A stretch of 64,000 nt of DNA from an uncultured Prevotella sp. (GCA_900555035.1 USJX01000002.1:19334-83333); one strand, 5' to 3'; shown: positions 17,792-27,917, counted from the first letter of the stretch. Numbers and translations: made by a program. The notes: generated by a model not told the origin, from the sequence alone.

Positions 17792-18964
17792 ATGATACAG
17801 CTAAAAGAAAATCGGGGCATTCCCCGCAGCATTCTCCTGATGATGGCCATCATCGCAGGACTTACCGTAGCCAACTGCTACTACAATCAGCCGCTTCTCG
17901 AACTGATCCGTCATGACCTGGGTATTACCGAACAAAGTGCCAATCTCATCACCGTGATAACCCAAATTGGTTATGCACTAGGACTGTTCTTTCTCATTCC
18001 CTTGGGCGACATGTTTTCACGCAAGAAACTCATCCTTGTGAACATGACCATCGCAGCCGTGATGGCTATCGTGATGGCTGTGGCACAAAACGTATGGATG
18101 CTTTGGGGAGCTTCGTTGCTGATTGGTGCCTGTTCCGTGATTCCGCAGTTCTTCATCCCGATAGCAGGACAGTTTTCAGAACCCAAGAACAAGAGCAGGA
18201 ATATGGGCATCGTACTCTCCGGACTGCTTACGGGTATCCTTGCCTCGCGAGTAATCAGCGGCTACATCGGCGAATGGCTGGGATGGCGAGAGATGTTTTT
18301 CATTGCCGCCCTCGTCATGATTGTCTGCATGGGCGTGATGCTGCTGATGATGCCTGAGATGAAGCGCAACTATGTGGGTACCTATAGAGGATTGATGACT
18401 ACCGTGGCTGAGATTTTCATCCTCCACCCTTCTATCCGCATTTACTCCATCCGTGCAGCCTTCGGTTTCGGCAGCATGATGGCTATATGGGCCTGTCTTG
18501 CCTTCCACCTTGCCCAACCTCCTTTTAGGGCAGGAAGCGACATGGTGGGAATGCTCGGACTTTGCGGAATCATGGGAGCCATGGCGGCAAGTGGCGTAGG
18601 AAAGCTGGTTCCTAAGTTCGGCATTCATAATTTCAGCCTGCTTGGAGCAGGCATGCAGATTATGGCCTGGGGAATAGCCTTGCTCTTCGGTGACACCTAT
18701 GCCGGACTCATCGCAGCCATCAGTTTGGTTGATATAGGTCTGCAATGTCAGCAGCTCAGCAATCAGAGCGGTTGCCTGCAGGAGATTCCACAGGCTTCCA
18801 ACCGTGCCAACACCATCTTCATGACCACCTATTTTATTGGCGGTTCACTCGGTACTTTCTGTGCCGGATATGTATGGACCCGTGCCAACTGGCTAGGAGT
18901 CTGCATCGTGGGCATTACCTTTGCCTTCATCTCCTTGGCCATCACGCTAAGCAACAAGAAATAA
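17792..18964 (+). CDS. Major facilitator superfamily transporter (drug/sugar efflux type)
   Basis: The 390-residue protein has about twelve hydrophobic segments in two bundles and the MFS loop motif PLGDMFSRKKLILVNM between helices 2 and 3. NCYYNQPLLELI near residue 28 resembles the YNQPLLP sequence of the Bcr/arabinose-efflux-like group. It is an inner-membrane proton-driven exporter with unknown substrate. It is transcribed alone from a consensus promoter and ends in a long hairpin shared with the convergent S9 peptidase. Confidence 0.9.
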   Translation: MIQLKENRGIPRSILLMMAIIAGLTVANCYYNQPLLELIRHDLGITEQSANLITVITQIGYALGLFFLIPLGDMFSRKKLILVNMTIAAVMAIVMAVAQNVWMLWGASLLIGACSVIPQFFIPIAGQFSEPKNKSRNMGIVLSGLLTGILASRVISGYIGEWLGWREMFFIAALVMIVCMGVMLLMMPEMKRNYVGTYRGLMTTVAEIFILHPSIRIYSIRAAFGFGSMMAIWACLAFHLAQPPFRAGSDMVGMLGLCGIMGAMAASGVGKLVPKFGIHNFSLLGAGMQIMAWGIALLFGDTYAGLIAAISLVDIGLQCQQLSNQSGCLQEIPQASNRANTIFMTTYFIGGSLGTFCAGYVWTRANWLGVCIVGITFAFISLAITLSNKK

Positions 18965-19006
18965 GAATCCAGAAAAGAGATTATATTTGCAACAAGCAAC
19001 AACACA

Positions 19007-19055
19007 AAAAGAGATTATATTCCCATAAAGAAGGAATATAATCTCTTTTGTTTTA
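19007..19055. terminator. Bidirectional terminator
   Basis: AAAAGAGATTATATTCC (19007-19023) is fully complementary to 19033-19049 and flanked by A- and T-runs. A second copy of AAAAGAGATTATATT stands at 18973-18987, a partial duplication of the left arm. Confidence 0.85.
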
Positions 19056-19093
19056 TAAAGACTAAAGCCAGCTTTTCTCTAGCCAGGCATCAA

Positions 19094-21628
19094 CTACATT
19101 TTTTCCTCACCATACATTTCCTTCCACCAGCTGCCATCATCCTGCAACCACTTGGCGAACCAGGCGAAGATGGTATCCTGCCACTTGAGACGCTTCTCAT
19201 AATCGATGATGTGATGGTCCTGACCATCTACCAATACCATCGCCGTAGGACGACCGAGGAGTTTCAATGCCGTATAGAGCTGGATACTCTCGCCCACAGG
19301 CACATTGTTATCGGCAGTTCCGTGAACGAAAAGCAATGGTGTATGAATCTTATCTGCATTATAAAGCGGACTCTGATCTACAAAGAGATGTTTGTTGGTC
19401 CAAGGATACTCGTTAGCCATGGAAACCTCGCTGTAACTGTAGCCCCAATAACCTTCACCCCAATAGCTGGTATGGTCGCTGATGCCTGCATGCGAGATAG
19501 CCGCTGCAAAGAGGTCGGTCTTGGTCTGAAGATACTGCGTCATGAAACCACCATAGCTGGCACCGATGCAACCTATCTTCTTTCTGTTCACGAAAGCATG
19601 CTCATCGCAGAAAGCCTGGGTGCTGGAAATGATGTCTTCAGCCACACCCTCGCCCGCAGTATCCACATGGCGGGCAGAGAACTTCTGACCGAAACCAGTA
19701 GCTCCGCTCGGATTCACTACCAGCACCACATAACCCATCGCAGCATATACATGATGAGGATAGCGGCTCTGGAACATTCGGGTAGTAGGACTGCATCCGC
19801 CATAGTAATTCACCACCATCGGATACTTCTTCGATGCATCGAAATGAGGTGGCAGATAGTAACGGCAGCAAAGCGTGTCGCCACGAGAGTTCACGAAATT
19901 CCAAGCCTTGCACTCGCCCAACTCGATATTCTTCAACAAACGGGCACTGAGATCATCAACAAGCTGAGACTTCTGCGCCTTCAGATTCATCTTATAGAGT
20001 CGGTCGGCATTGGATGCGCTCTGTCCGGAGAACGCCATTTCCGTAGCAGATGATGCAACAGAGAAGCTCTTGATGTTCTCCTCCGGAGTCTTGAGCAATG
20101 TAAACTTGCCTGATTTCGGATTGAGCTGGAAGAGATGCATGCAATCCTTATCTTCTGCCGTGAAGTAGATATTGCCATCTGCCTTACTCCAATCCACACT
20201 CTGCACGTTCGGATTGAAATCCTTGGTCAGCGGACGAACCTTCTTATCCGCAAGAGTCATCAGATAGAGCTGGGTATCTATCATACTAGGAATCTGCCCC
20301 TCCTCTACATTCTTTCCGATGCCATTGAAAGCCTCAGGCGAACCCGTAACGAGAATGCTCTTGCCATCTGGCGAGAACTGGGCGCCATTCAGGAATTCAC
20401 CCTTCTCTATCAAAGTCTCTACACTCATATCATTGAGATTGAGACGATAGTAGAAATTAAGAGTGGTTGGACGCTTGGTAAGGCGTTCCTCGCTCTTGCC
20501 GATGAGCAGATAGCGGGAATCTGCAGAAATATCGCTGAGATAGACGTTGTGATAGCCGAAAGTGAGCGGCTGGAGAACACCCGACGCCAAATCAAACTTG
20601 GCAAGATAGCTACGGCTTCGCCATCCTGGTTGACGGTCATCAGGCTCCTTCACATCATACACCTGCGCGTCTTTCTTTCTGCCCTCGGTATAAAGAGTGT
20701 AGATAAGCGTCTTCTCATCGGGAGTAAACTGGAACCATCCGTCTGGAATATTGGCAGCCAACACTTCGCGATCCATATTGAGCGGATTGATGGTGATGAG
20801 CTGCAATTCGCCATCTGCCTTGCCTTCGCCGGCAATAGAGCTGTCGCTCGCCTTCTGGGTAAAGTACATCTTGTTGGTACGAGGCATCCATCTTACGCTC
20901 TCTTCGAAAGAAGCTACCACCTTGTTGGTCTGACTGTTTCGCAATTCGTTGATGCTATGATTCTTGCCCTGTCTATCTACCCAAGTCTTGCGCACAATCA
21001 TAAACTTGCCGTTCGGCGACATCTGAACACTTGCATAGTTAGGCATACAGATTACATCATATATACTGAATGCGCGCTTGGTGCTGGCAGCAGATTCACC
21101 TACGCTGAGCTGCTTGCCATCGGCTGCGGTAATACTGATCTTGAAATCCTTGTCAGATGACTCAGTGAGGTACTTAATCACCACTGTATGACTAGATGGC
21201 ATTAAGGTGGTTTCTGCCTTGCCACCATTCACGGTCACCTGCTCTCCATCAACGAAGAGGCGATATTGCTTCAAGCCCTTCACCTCGATGGTAGCCTTGG
21301 TACGGCTGGAATTTGATACGGTGAAAGAAGCCAGGTGAATTGCATTCTGCTTGCTATCCGCCAGAAGCCGGGATGCAGCCACCTCTTTTCCATTATTCAA
21401 TAAAGTAAACGAAAGTGGAGAGTCGAGCACACCCTCCATCGAAAATTTCTCCCCCTTCACATTTACGCTATCCGCCATCCAAGGGGTAGCTACAGGATAA
21501 GGGCCGGCATGCTTCAGCTTCTGCACTTCGATGGTCTCGGCATTCGCAGAAAGCGACAAGCCGAGCGAAGCACAGAAAGCAGCGCTAAAAGTAAGAGCCT
21601 TGAGGCTCATGGTTGTTGTTTTCATCAT
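19094..21628 (-). CDS. S9 family peptidase (prolyl oligopeptidase type), secreted
   Basis: The 844-residue protein has a signal peptide (about 1-30), an N-terminal beta-rich extension (35-155), a WD40-like propeller (about 165-590) and a C-terminal alpha/beta-hydrolase domain. The triad is Ser691 (GASYGGF), Asp773 (GTADNN) and His805 (DGQDHH). The DWVYEEE motif of DPP IV is absent, so substrate preference differs; acylaminoacyl- or tripeptidyl-type activity is possible. With DPP IV at 8991-11183 it probably serves periplasmic peptide breakdown. Confidence 0.92.
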   Translation of the reverse strand: MMKTTTMSLKALTFSAAFCASLGLSLSANAETIEVQKLKHAGPYPVATPWMADSVNVKGEKFSMEGVLDSPLSFTLLNNGKEVAASRLLADSKQNAIHLASFTVSNSSRTKATIEVKGLKQYRLFVDGEQVTVNGGKAETTLMPSSHTVVIKYLTESSDKDFKISITAADGKQLSVGESAASTKRAFSIYDVICMPNYASVQMSPNGKFMIVRKTWVDRQGKNHSINELRNSQTNKVVASFEESVRWMPRTNKMYFTQKASDSSIAGEGKADGELQLITINPLNMDREVLAANIPDGWFQFTPDEKTLIYTLYTEGRKKDAQVYDVKEPDDRQPGWRSRSYLAKFDLASGVLQPLTFGYHNVYLSDISADSRYLLIGKSEERLTKRPTTLNFYYRLNLNDMSVETLIEKGEFLNGAQFSPDGKSILVTGSPEAFNGIGKNVEEGQIPSMIDTQLYLMTLADKKVRPLTKDFNPNVQSVDWSKADGNIYFTAEDKDCMHLFQLNPKSGKFTLLKTPEENIKSFSVASSATEMAFSGQSASNADRLYKMNLKAQKSQLVDDLSARLLKNIELGECKAWNFVNSRGDTLCCRYYLPPHFDASKKYPMVVNYYGGCSPTTRMFQSRYPHHVYAAMGYVVLVVNPSGATGFGQKFSARHVDTAGEGVAEDIISSTQAFCDEHAFVNRKKIGCIGASYGGFMTQYLQTKTDLFAAAISHAGISDHTSYWGEGYWGYSYSEVSMANEYPWTNKHLFVDQSPLYNADKIHTPLLFVHGTADNNVPVGESIQLYTALKLLGRPTAMVLVDGQDHHIIDYEKRLKWQDTIFAWFAKWLQDDGSWWKEMYGEEKM

Positions 21629-21748
21629 GATTTTATGTATATCTTTTATCTGTTCGATTCAATTCCTTTACGGATTATCTTTCCTTCTCTATCCAGATAA
21701 TCTATCCTTCTCTATTCTTCTGTCTGTTCTATCCTCCTTCAGAAAACA

Positions 21749-22375
21749 TTATAGTTTGATGGCAAATTCGATGCCTGTAGGAGCAACCGAAAGACTGAGA
21801 TTATCATTCACCCCATTCTTCATTTCCAACTCCCCATCCATCTCCTTTGCTTTCTTCTTTTTCTTTCCCAGAATCCAGTCACCCAACAGATAGCCAGCCT
21901 CAGCAGAAGCCACACCAATGGCGGCACCGGCCACGACATCCCCCCAGTGATGCCGGTTCCTTCTCACTCTATCCACTGCCACGGTAGTGGCCACAGCATA
22001 TCCTGCCACACCAATCCAAGGCGAAACCTTACGGTATTCGTGCATCAGGACAGTGGCTCCAGAAAAGGCGACAGAGGTATGCCCCGAAGGGAACGAATGA
22101 TTGTCCGTTCCATCCGGACGCTTCTCATGGATAGCATGTTTCAGCGAATAAGTCACGGCGGCATTCACACCAAACGATAATACCTGGGCGCTGATACTTC
22201 GCTGCCAAGTACTTTCAGCCTCCACTCCACACGCCTTCAATCCGAAGACGGCAATGGTAGGAACAAAGCGAAGAACATCATCAATGCCATCACCATGATA
22301 ACGCTTATCTTGCGAGTAAACTGGGAGTACCATCAGCATACTCAAAGCTATTATAATCAACTTTTTTTTCTTCAT
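21749..22375 (-). CDS. PAP2-family phosphatase
   Basis: The 208-residue protein shows the three PAP2 motifs in order: KRPDGTDNHSFPSGHTSVAF (KxxxxxxRP-like start and SGH with the catalytic His) and RNRHHWGDV with the second His. After a signal-anchor it seems globular rather than strongly polytopic, so it may be a periplasmic or outer-membrane-facing lipid phosphatase (for example acting on lipid A or undecaprenyl diphosphate). The tail KKKKKAKEMDGELEMKNG is basic, then acidic. It follows the S9 gene's start by 120 bp and has no clear operon partner. Confidence 0.9.
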   Translation of the reverse strand: MKKKKLIIIALSMLMVLPVYSQDKRYHGDGIDDVLRFVPTIAVFGLKACGVEAESTWQRSISAQVLSFGVNAAVTYSLKHAIHEKRPDGTDNHSFPSGHTSVAFSGATVLMHEYRKVSPWIGVAGYAVATTVAVDRVRRNRHHWGDVVAGAAIGVASAEAGYLLGDWILGKKKKKAKEMDGELEMKNGVNDNLSLSVAPTGIEFAIKL

Positions 22376-22506
22376 GGGTACAAAGGTACTGCAAAAAACA
22401 GAAATTCCAGCTACTTCACCCTCAGAAAAGAAAGAAATCCTACCAATATTATATCTTTTTAAACAAAATATCTAACATTTGTATAGGAAAACTAGAGATT
22501 TTTTCG

Positions 22507-22514
22507 TAATTTTG
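22507..22514 (+). promoter_or_regulatory. -7 promoter box of the trans-sulfuration gene
   Basis: TAATTTTG fits the -7 consensus; the leader to 22623 is about 100 nt. I see no SAM riboswitch or other known leader fold in it. Confidence 0.6.
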
Positions 22515-22622
22515 CAGCCAAAATAGATAGAAGAGAGTAACAACCCAAAAGATTGTTCAATACACATCGATTGCCTGATGCAAGAGATTAGTAAATACAC
22601 ATTATTATATATATAGGATAAA

Positions 22623-23807
22623 ATGAAGAAACAGACCCAAGCCATTCATTTGGAGTATGAGCGCCGCGATGCCTACGATTCGCTGAGCGTGCCAGTATAT
22701 AACACCCTCGCCTACGAGTTTGACAATGCCGCCATCATGTCGGAGGCATTTACAGACAAAATCAAGGCTCCAGATTACTCCCGAGTAGAAAACCCTACGG
22801 TTACCAATCTGGAGCGCCGTGTGGCTGCATTGACAAATGCCGCTCACGCCACTGCTTTCAACTCAGGCATGGCTGCCATCAGCAATACCCTTATGTCGCT
22901 GGCGGCACAAGGCAAGAACATCGTTACCTCGAAGCATCTCTTCGGTAACACCTATGCGCTACTCGTGGCTACCCTGCGCCGTTTTGGTGTAAAGGTCCGC
23001 CTACGCGATTTAACCAATATCGAGGCTGTGCGTGAGGCTATCGACGACGACACCTGTTGCGTATTCCTTGAAATTCTGACCAACCCACAGTTGGAGGTTG
23101 CCGATTTGAAGGCTATTTCAGAAGTGGCTCACGAAAAGAATGTGCCTCTGGTGGTAGATTCTACCGTGATTCCTTTCACCCAATTTTCAGCAAAGAGCTT
23201 GGGCGTGGATATCGAAGTGGTTTCCAGTTCCAAGTATGTAAGCGGTGGTGCTACTTCGCTCGGCGGTCTGGTCATCGACTACGGAACCCCTTTCAATGGC
23301 GACTTCGCCAAACGTCTCTACGGTGAGATGCTCTTCAACTTCGGTGCCTACATGACACCACAGGTAGCCTACATGCAGACCATCGGACTCGAAACGCTCG
23401 ATGCCCGCTATCGTGTACAGAGCAGCAACGCCCTGGAACTCGCCAAGAAGTTGCGCACTCTGCCACAAATTCAATATGTGAACTATGTAGGTTTGGAAGA
23501 TAATCCTTATCACGAGTTGGCACAGCACCAGTTTGGCAAAACAGCAGGAGCCATGATCTGCATCGACTTGGAGAGCAAGGAGGCATGCTTCAACTTCCTC
23601 AACAATCTGAAGCTCATCCATCGTGCCACCAACCTCTTCGACAACCGCTCTCTTGCCATCCACCCGGCAAGCACCATCTTCGGTGCATTCTCTGAGAACA
23701 TGCGTAGATCAATGGATGTTAAGGACACGACCATCCGACTGAGCGTAGGTCTGGAAGATGTAGATGACCTCTTCGAAGACATCAAGCAGGCGGCTGAAAG
23801 TTTATAG
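22623..23807 (+). CDS. Cys/Met-metabolism PLP enzyme (O-acetylhomoserine sulfhydrylase / gamma-lyase type)
   Basis: The 394-residue protein belongs to the trans-sulfuration fold-type I PLP family: YSRVENPTVTNLERRVAAL, ATAFNSGMAAI, and Lys204 in SSSKYVSGG as the cofactor lysine. VDSTVIPFTQF precedes the lysine. Members make homocysteine from O-acetylhomoserine and sulfide, or cleave methionine/cystathionine; sequence alone does not decide between them. It is followed after 103 bp by a MalY-type beta-lyase in the same direction, which supports a role in sulfur amino-acid metabolism. Confidence 0.9.
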   Translation: MKKQTQAIHLEYERRDAYDSLSVPVYNTLAYEFDNAAIMSEAFTDKIKAPDYSRVENPTVTNLERRVAALTNAAHATAFNSGMAAISNTLMSLAAQGKNIVTSKHLFGNTYALLVATLRRFGVKVRLRDLTNIEAVREAIDDDTCCVFLEILTNPQLEVADLKAISEVAHEKNVPLVVDSTVIPFTQFSAKSLGVDIEVVSSSKYVSGGATSLGGLVIDYGTPFNGDFAKRLYGEMLFNFGAYMTPQVAYMQTIGLETLDARYRVQSSNALELAKKLRTLPQIQYVNYVGLEDNPYHELAQHQFGKTAGAMICIDLESKEACFNFLNNLKLIHRATNLFDNRSLAIHPASTIFGAFSENMRRSMDVKDTTIRLSVGLEDVDDLFEDIKQAAESL

Positions 23808-23877
23808 TTGACAGTCTTCTTTTAGTTGATAGTTAATAGTTTATAGTTAACAGGTCAGAGAAAAAGGCTAATCATAA

Positions 23878-23908
23878 AGTTCAATGTTCAAAGCTCAAAG
23901 TTCAAAGT
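23878..23908. repeat. Heptamer TTCAAAG repeat before the MalY gene
   Basis: TTCAATG, TTCAAAG, CTCAAAG and TTCAAAG follow one another here, the inverse of the motif at 15508-15536. The upstream bases 23820-23860 carry TAGTTGATAGTTAATAGTTTATAGTT-like repeats (split here as AGTTRATAGTT units). Confidence 0.7.
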
Positions 23909-23910
23909 AC

Positions 23911-25089
23911 ATGTACAATTTCGATAAGATAATAGACCGTTCGGGCAGCGACGACCTCAAGCATGGCGCCCTGCTGCCTCGCTGGGGACGCGACGACCTG
24001 CTGCCACTCTGGGTAGCCGATATGGATTTCGAGACCCCATCATTCATCACCGATGCCCTCAAGACACGATTGGAACATTCGCTCTTCGGCTACACCATGG
24101 AGCCAGACGATTATCTGCCTAGCATCATCGACTGGGTTCGCAACCATCATCAATGGAATGTTCAAAAGGAGTGGATCCGATTCATCCCGGGCATCGTAAA
24201 AGGCATCGGACTCGTGGTGAATGTCTTTACCCAGCCCGATGAGAAAGTCATCATCCAGCCACCCGTTTATCATCCCTTCCGCCTTACCCCAAAAGGCAAC
24301 GGAAGAGAGGTGGTTTTCAACCCACTGAAGATGAGAGAGGATGGATATTACGAGATGGACTTCGATAATCTGGAGAAAGTTTGCGATGAAAAGTGCAAGA
24401 TACTCATTCTTTGCAACCCTCATAATCCAGGCGGAATCACCTGGAGCATGGAGACCCTTCAGCAACTCGCCGACTTCTGCTACGAGCACCATCTGCTCGT
24501 TATCAGCGACGAGATTCATGCCGACATGGCTCTCTTCGGGCACAAGCACATCCCATTCGCTTCGGTTTCTGACAAGGCAAGAGACATCAGCATCACCTTC
24601 CAGGCACCATCCAAGACCTTCAACATCGCAGGTATCGTGAGCAGTTACGCCATTGTTCCCAACGACCAGATTCGCAGGAAGTTCTATACATGGTTGTCTG
24701 CCAACGAATTAGACGAACCTACCCTGTTTGCTCCCATCGCCACCATTTCCGCCTTCCGCAAGGGAGAAGAATGGCGAAAGGCAATGCTTGCCTACATAGA
24801 GGACAACATCCGATTCGTAGAGGATTATTGCCGAGAGCATATCCCTGGCATCCGTCCGCTGCGCCCACAGGCTTCCTTCCTCGTGTGGCTCAACTGCCAA
24901 GACCTGCATCTTTCACACGATGCCCTCCTCGACCTCTTCATCGACAAGGCACACCTGGCACTGAACGATGGCGAAATGTTTGGTCCTGGCGGTGAAGGCT
25001 TCATGCGACTGAATGTGGCAACACCAAGAAGCATCCTCCAGCAAGCCTTGAAGCAGCTGGAAGAAGCCGTAAAAACTATAGAAAATTAG
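23911..25089 (+). CDS. MalY/PatB-type cystathionine beta-lyase
   Basis: The ATG at 23911 (MYNFDKII) fits the family start; the frame extends upstream only through a simple repeat. The 392-residue fold-type I PLP enzyme shows WVADMDFETP, FIPGIVKGI, CNPHNPGGITW and Lys235 in APSKTFNIAG. PatB/MalY enzymes cleave cystathionine or cysteine conjugates to a thiol, pyruvate and ammonia. It lies after the trans-sulfuration enzyme and the pair probably work in methionine/homocysteine formation. Confidence 0.92.
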   Translation: MYNFDKIIDRSGSDDLKHGALLPRWGRDDLLPLWVADMDFETPSFITDALKTRLEHSLFGYTMEPDDYLPSIIDWVRNHHQWNVQKEWIRFIPGIVKGIGLVVNVFTQPDEKVIIQPPVYHPFRLTPKGNGREVVFNPLKMREDGYYEMDFDNLEKVCDEKCKILILCNPHNPGGITWSMETLQQLADFCYEHHLLVISDEIHADMALFGHKHIPFASVSDKARDISITFQAPSKTFNIAGIVSSYAIVPNDQIRRKFYTWLSANELDEPTLFAPIATISAFRKGEEWRKAMLAYIEDNIRFVEDYCREHIPGIRPLRPQASFLVWLNCQDLHLSHDALLDLFIDKAHLALNDGEMFGPGGEGFMRLNVATPRSILQQALKQLEEAVKTIEN

Positions 25090-25135
25090 CCAAGGCTTGA
25101 GAATTCAAAGACGATGCTCGAAGCATCTGCCCGCA

Positions 25136-27334
25136 TTATCCCTCGTCTTCCATCAAATCACGAATCAGCTTGATCTCGGAGTAGTCGATGCTATCCCCCA
25201 TCGCCTCCTTGATCTCGCTGAAATGCTCTATCTCTGGATGAGCCTTCATGAAATCTCGAATCTTCTTCTCATGGGCACTTGATATCAGTGCTCGCAAACC
25301 AACCTTTCCTTCCTTCACGTATGGGGTAAGATGACCTATGATAGTACTCTTGGCAAAACCTCGTTCGGTAGCAATCTGATCCACGGTCATACCTTGTTTA
25401 TAAAGGTTGTAACTGATTTCCTTTGTAGGGGTTTTCGGCTCTTTTGCACCATTCGAATTCTTTGATTTTCTCGCTTTCTTACTAGAGCCATTCTTCCCTG
25501 AACCTTCCCCTGAAGATGCAGTCTCATCCATCAAGAGGAACTGTGCCTTCTTCTTCAGATAATCTGTCACACTGAACTCAGCGCTCTGCTCATATCGCAG
25601 AAGTCTCTCCTTCAATCTTACATCTTCTGAAAAAACAGAAAAGCGGTCTTCAAACTGCTTCTTACCCACCTTATTGTCTGTTTCAAGATTCGACTTTTTG
25701 ATCAAATCGCTCAGAATACCAATTTTATCGAAGAAATACTGGGCACCCTTGTGGATGCGGTCTTGCAGTTCGGCTTGACAGACATCAGGATTCTGCCCCA
25801 GCATACGAGTGTATTGCACGCGGAATTTATCCGATACACTAATCAGACTCTTCAATACCACCTGCAGTTTCTGATACTCGCCCACCACACGAGGATATTT
25901 ACCCGTAAAGAACTCCACCAGGCAACGCATCAAGTGCTCATAGCTGCCACTGATGGCATAGAAATCGAAGAGCTCACCAATGCAGTGCAACACATATTGC
26001 TGTTCCAGATAGCTGATTTGTTCCTGACTAGGCGAAGCAAGTTGGCTATTGAAGGCATCCACCGTCTGGTCACTGATGATGGCACCACGAGACAACGGCT
26101 GGCTGAGTACCATACCTTCCAGAGTCTTGCAACGGCTCAACGCCACGTAGGTTTGACCATGGGTAAAGCTATGGGAAGCATCGATGATGGCATGCTCAAA
26201 GGTAAGACCCTGACTCTTATGAATGGTAATCGCCCACGCCAGTCGGAGCGGATACTGGCGGAACCGTCCTTCCACGCTCTCCTCAATCTCCTTGGTTTCC
26301 TCATTCAGAGTATATTTCGAATTGGTCCACTCCATCTGCTCCAGTTCAAAATCCTGGTAGGTATCCTTGCTGCGCACGGTAATCTTGTCGCCGATGATGG
26401 TGCGCACCTCGCCAATCATACCATTATAGAAACGGTGCTGCGGATCGTTCTTGATAAACATCACCTGCGCTCCCGGTTTCAAGATGAGCTTGAAATCAGC
26501 AGGATAAGATGATTCCGGGAAATTGCCTTCCACCTCGGCAGTAAAGGAATACGCCTGCGACGGAAGGGCTGCAAGCTGCTGCTCGTTGATATACTGTGCA
26601 GGAGCATTATGGGTGGTAAGACGGATATAGTTGCCCTCCTTGGGCGGTTCGAAGTTTGGGATATATCGCTGGTTCAGAGCCTGCAACGTGGCTTCGGAAG
26701 CCTTGTTCTCCCTAATCTGATTAAGAAGAGAGATAAACTGCTGGTCTTGCTGACGATACACCTTTTTGAGTTCGATGGTAAGATAGCCTGCCTGCTTCAA
26801 GGCATTGCTGCTGAAGAAGAAAGGGGTATCATAATACTGCCCTATCATCTGCTCTTCCTGCGGAGTAACCACAGGAGCAAGCTGATGCAAATCGCCTATC
26901 ATGAGAAGCTGAACGCCTCCGAAAGGCAAGTCGTGACGCTTGCGGTATTGACGCAATACGGAATCGATGGCATCAAGCAGATCGCTGCGCACCATACTGA
27001 TTTCGTCGATGACAAGCAGGTCGATGCTTCGGATGATGTTACGTTTCAGATTACTGAATTTATAGCGTTTCTGTTCGCCACTACCGAAGGTCGTACCTGG
27101 CACGTATGGCGAAAACGGAAGTTGGAAGAACGAATGAATGGTCATTCCTCCAGCGTTGATGGCAGCGATGCCCGTAGGAGCCAGCACCACCATGCGTTTA
27201 GGCGACAGTTCTTTCAATCGCTTGAGGAAGGTCGTCTTACCTGTGCCCGCCTTTCCCGTAAGGAAAAGGTTGGCACTTGTCTTTTCTATAATGTTCCATG
27301 CCAGGATGGATTCTTCGTTCATTTCCATGACCAC
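25136..27334 (-). CDS. Pif1/RecD-like SF1B DNA helicase with C-terminal helix-turn-helix
   Basis: The 732-residue protein begins with a Walker A motif GKAGTGKTTF (about 26-35), followed by LAPTGIAAINAGG (motif Ia), VIDEISMVRSDLL (Walker B) and GDLHQLAPV (motif III). Motifs V/VI appear later as AWAITIHKSQGLTFEHA and TYVALSRCKTLEG. The C-terminal part is a lysine-rich linker and an HTH_40-like domain (MTVDQIATERGFAKSTI). Such helicases unwind 5'-tailed DNA, G-quadruplexes or stalled forks. It sits 15 bp upstream of nothing related: the nitroreductase gene precedes it and could share its promoter. Confidence 0.92.
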   Translation of the reverse strand: MVMEMNEESILAWNIIEKTSANLFLTGKAGTGKTTFLKRLKELSPKRMVVLAPTGIAAINAGGMTIHSFFQLPFSPYVPGTTFGSGEQKRYKFSNLKRNIIRSIDLLVIDEISMVRSDLLDAIDSVLRQYRKRHDLPFGGVQLLMIGDLHQLAPVVTPQEEQMIGQYYDTPFFFSSNALKQAGYLTIELKKVYRQQDQQFISLLNQIRENKASEATLQALNQRYIPNFEPPKEGNYIRLTTHNAPAQYINEQQLAALPSQAYSFTAEVEGNFPESSYPADFKLILKPGAQVMFIKNDPQHRFYNGMIGEVRTIIGDKITVRSKDTYQDFELEQMEWTNSKYTLNEETKEIEESVEGRFRQYPLRLAWAITIHKSQGLTFEHAIIDASHSFTHGQTYVALSRCKTLEGMVLSQPLSRGAIISDQTVDAFNSQLASPSQEQISYLEQQYVLHCIGELFDFYAISGSYEHLMRCLVEFFTGKYPRVVGEYQKLQVVLKSLISVSDKFRVQYTRMLGQNPDVCQAELQDRIHKGAQYFFDKIGILSDLIKKSNLETDNKVGKKQFEDRFSVFSEDVRLKERLLRYEQSAEFSVTDYLKKKAQFLLMDETASSGEGSGKNGSSKKARKSKNSNGAKEPKTPTKEISYNLYKQGMTVDQIATERGFAKSTIIGHLTPYVKEGKVGLRALISSAHEKKIRDFMKAHPEIEHFSEIKEAMGDSIDYSEIKLIRDLMEDEG

Positions 27335-27348
27335 TTCTTTTTAAAATG

Positions 27349-27888
27349 CTAGATTTCCTCTACTATCTCGCTCATCTCCTTGCGCTTCTTCTCGGCACGA
27401 GGACAATCATCGGCAATATGCCCGATAGGAATGATGACCACAGCCTCATATCCCTCACGTGGGAATAGCAGCTGCATCTTCTCAGTATCATAATTGCATA
27501 CCCAGCAGGTTCCCAAACCTCTTTCAGTAGCAGCCAGACAGAGGTGCTCGGTAGCTATTGCTACATCAATATCTCCATGAGGCTTCTCATCGTATCTGCG
27601 AACCCAATTCTCGTCCACATTTCTCATGCCCACGATATACATCGGAGCCGTCTTGAACCACTCGCGGTCGTAGCACTGCTGCAACTTCTGCTTAGCCTCA
27701 TCCGAGCGGATGATGAGCCAATGCCAAGGCTGCCTGTTCACTGCCGATGGTGCCAAACGCACACACTCCATGATGTAATCCAAATCCTCCTGGCTCACAG
27801 CCTCTGGAGTAAACTTACGAGCCGAGAAACGTTCCTGACTCAATGCCAACATATTATTCTTATTGTTCATATTATTCTGCTTTATCAT
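27349..27888 (-). CDS. Nitroreductase-family flavoprotein
   Basis: The 179-residue protein has the FMN-binding pattern of the family: SARKF near the N-terminus, RLAPSAVNRQPWHWLII, and LCLAATERGLGTCWVC. It should be a homodimeric FMN enzyme using NAD(P)H; physiological substrate unknown. The start may be Met1 or one of the Met at positions 7 and 13, since the first residues (IKQNNMNNKNN) are low-complexity. The promoter at 27917-27910 lies close to the first ATG, and the helicase gene follows after 15 bp. Confidence 0.88.
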   Translation of the reverse strand: MIKQNNMNNKNNMLALSQERFSARKFTPEAVSQEDLDYIMECVRLAPSAVNRQPWHWLIIRSDEAKQKLQQCYDREWFKTAPMYIVGMRNVDENWVRRYDEKPHGDIDVAIATEHLCLAATERGLGTCWVCNYDTEKMQLLFPREGYEAVVIIPIGHIADDCPRAEKKRKEMSEIVEEI

Positions 27889-27909
27889 GTTTTAAACTAG
27901 TTTATGGTA

Positions 27910-27917
27910 CAAAGATA
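27910..27917 (-). promoter_or_regulatory. -7 promoter box of the nitroreductase-helicase unit
   Basis: TATCTTTG on the minus strand. Its closeness to 27888 implies a very short leader for the longest start or a downstream start codon for the nitroreductase. Confidence 0.6.

Noticed and set aside
22515..22622. SAM or other riboswitch before the trans-sulfuration gene
   Set aside because: I could not build the conserved helices of a known class in this 100-nt leader.
23884..23910. Upstream start for the MalY-type gene
   Set aside because: The extra residues are encoded by a simple heptamer repeat; the family N-terminus fits the ATG at 23911.
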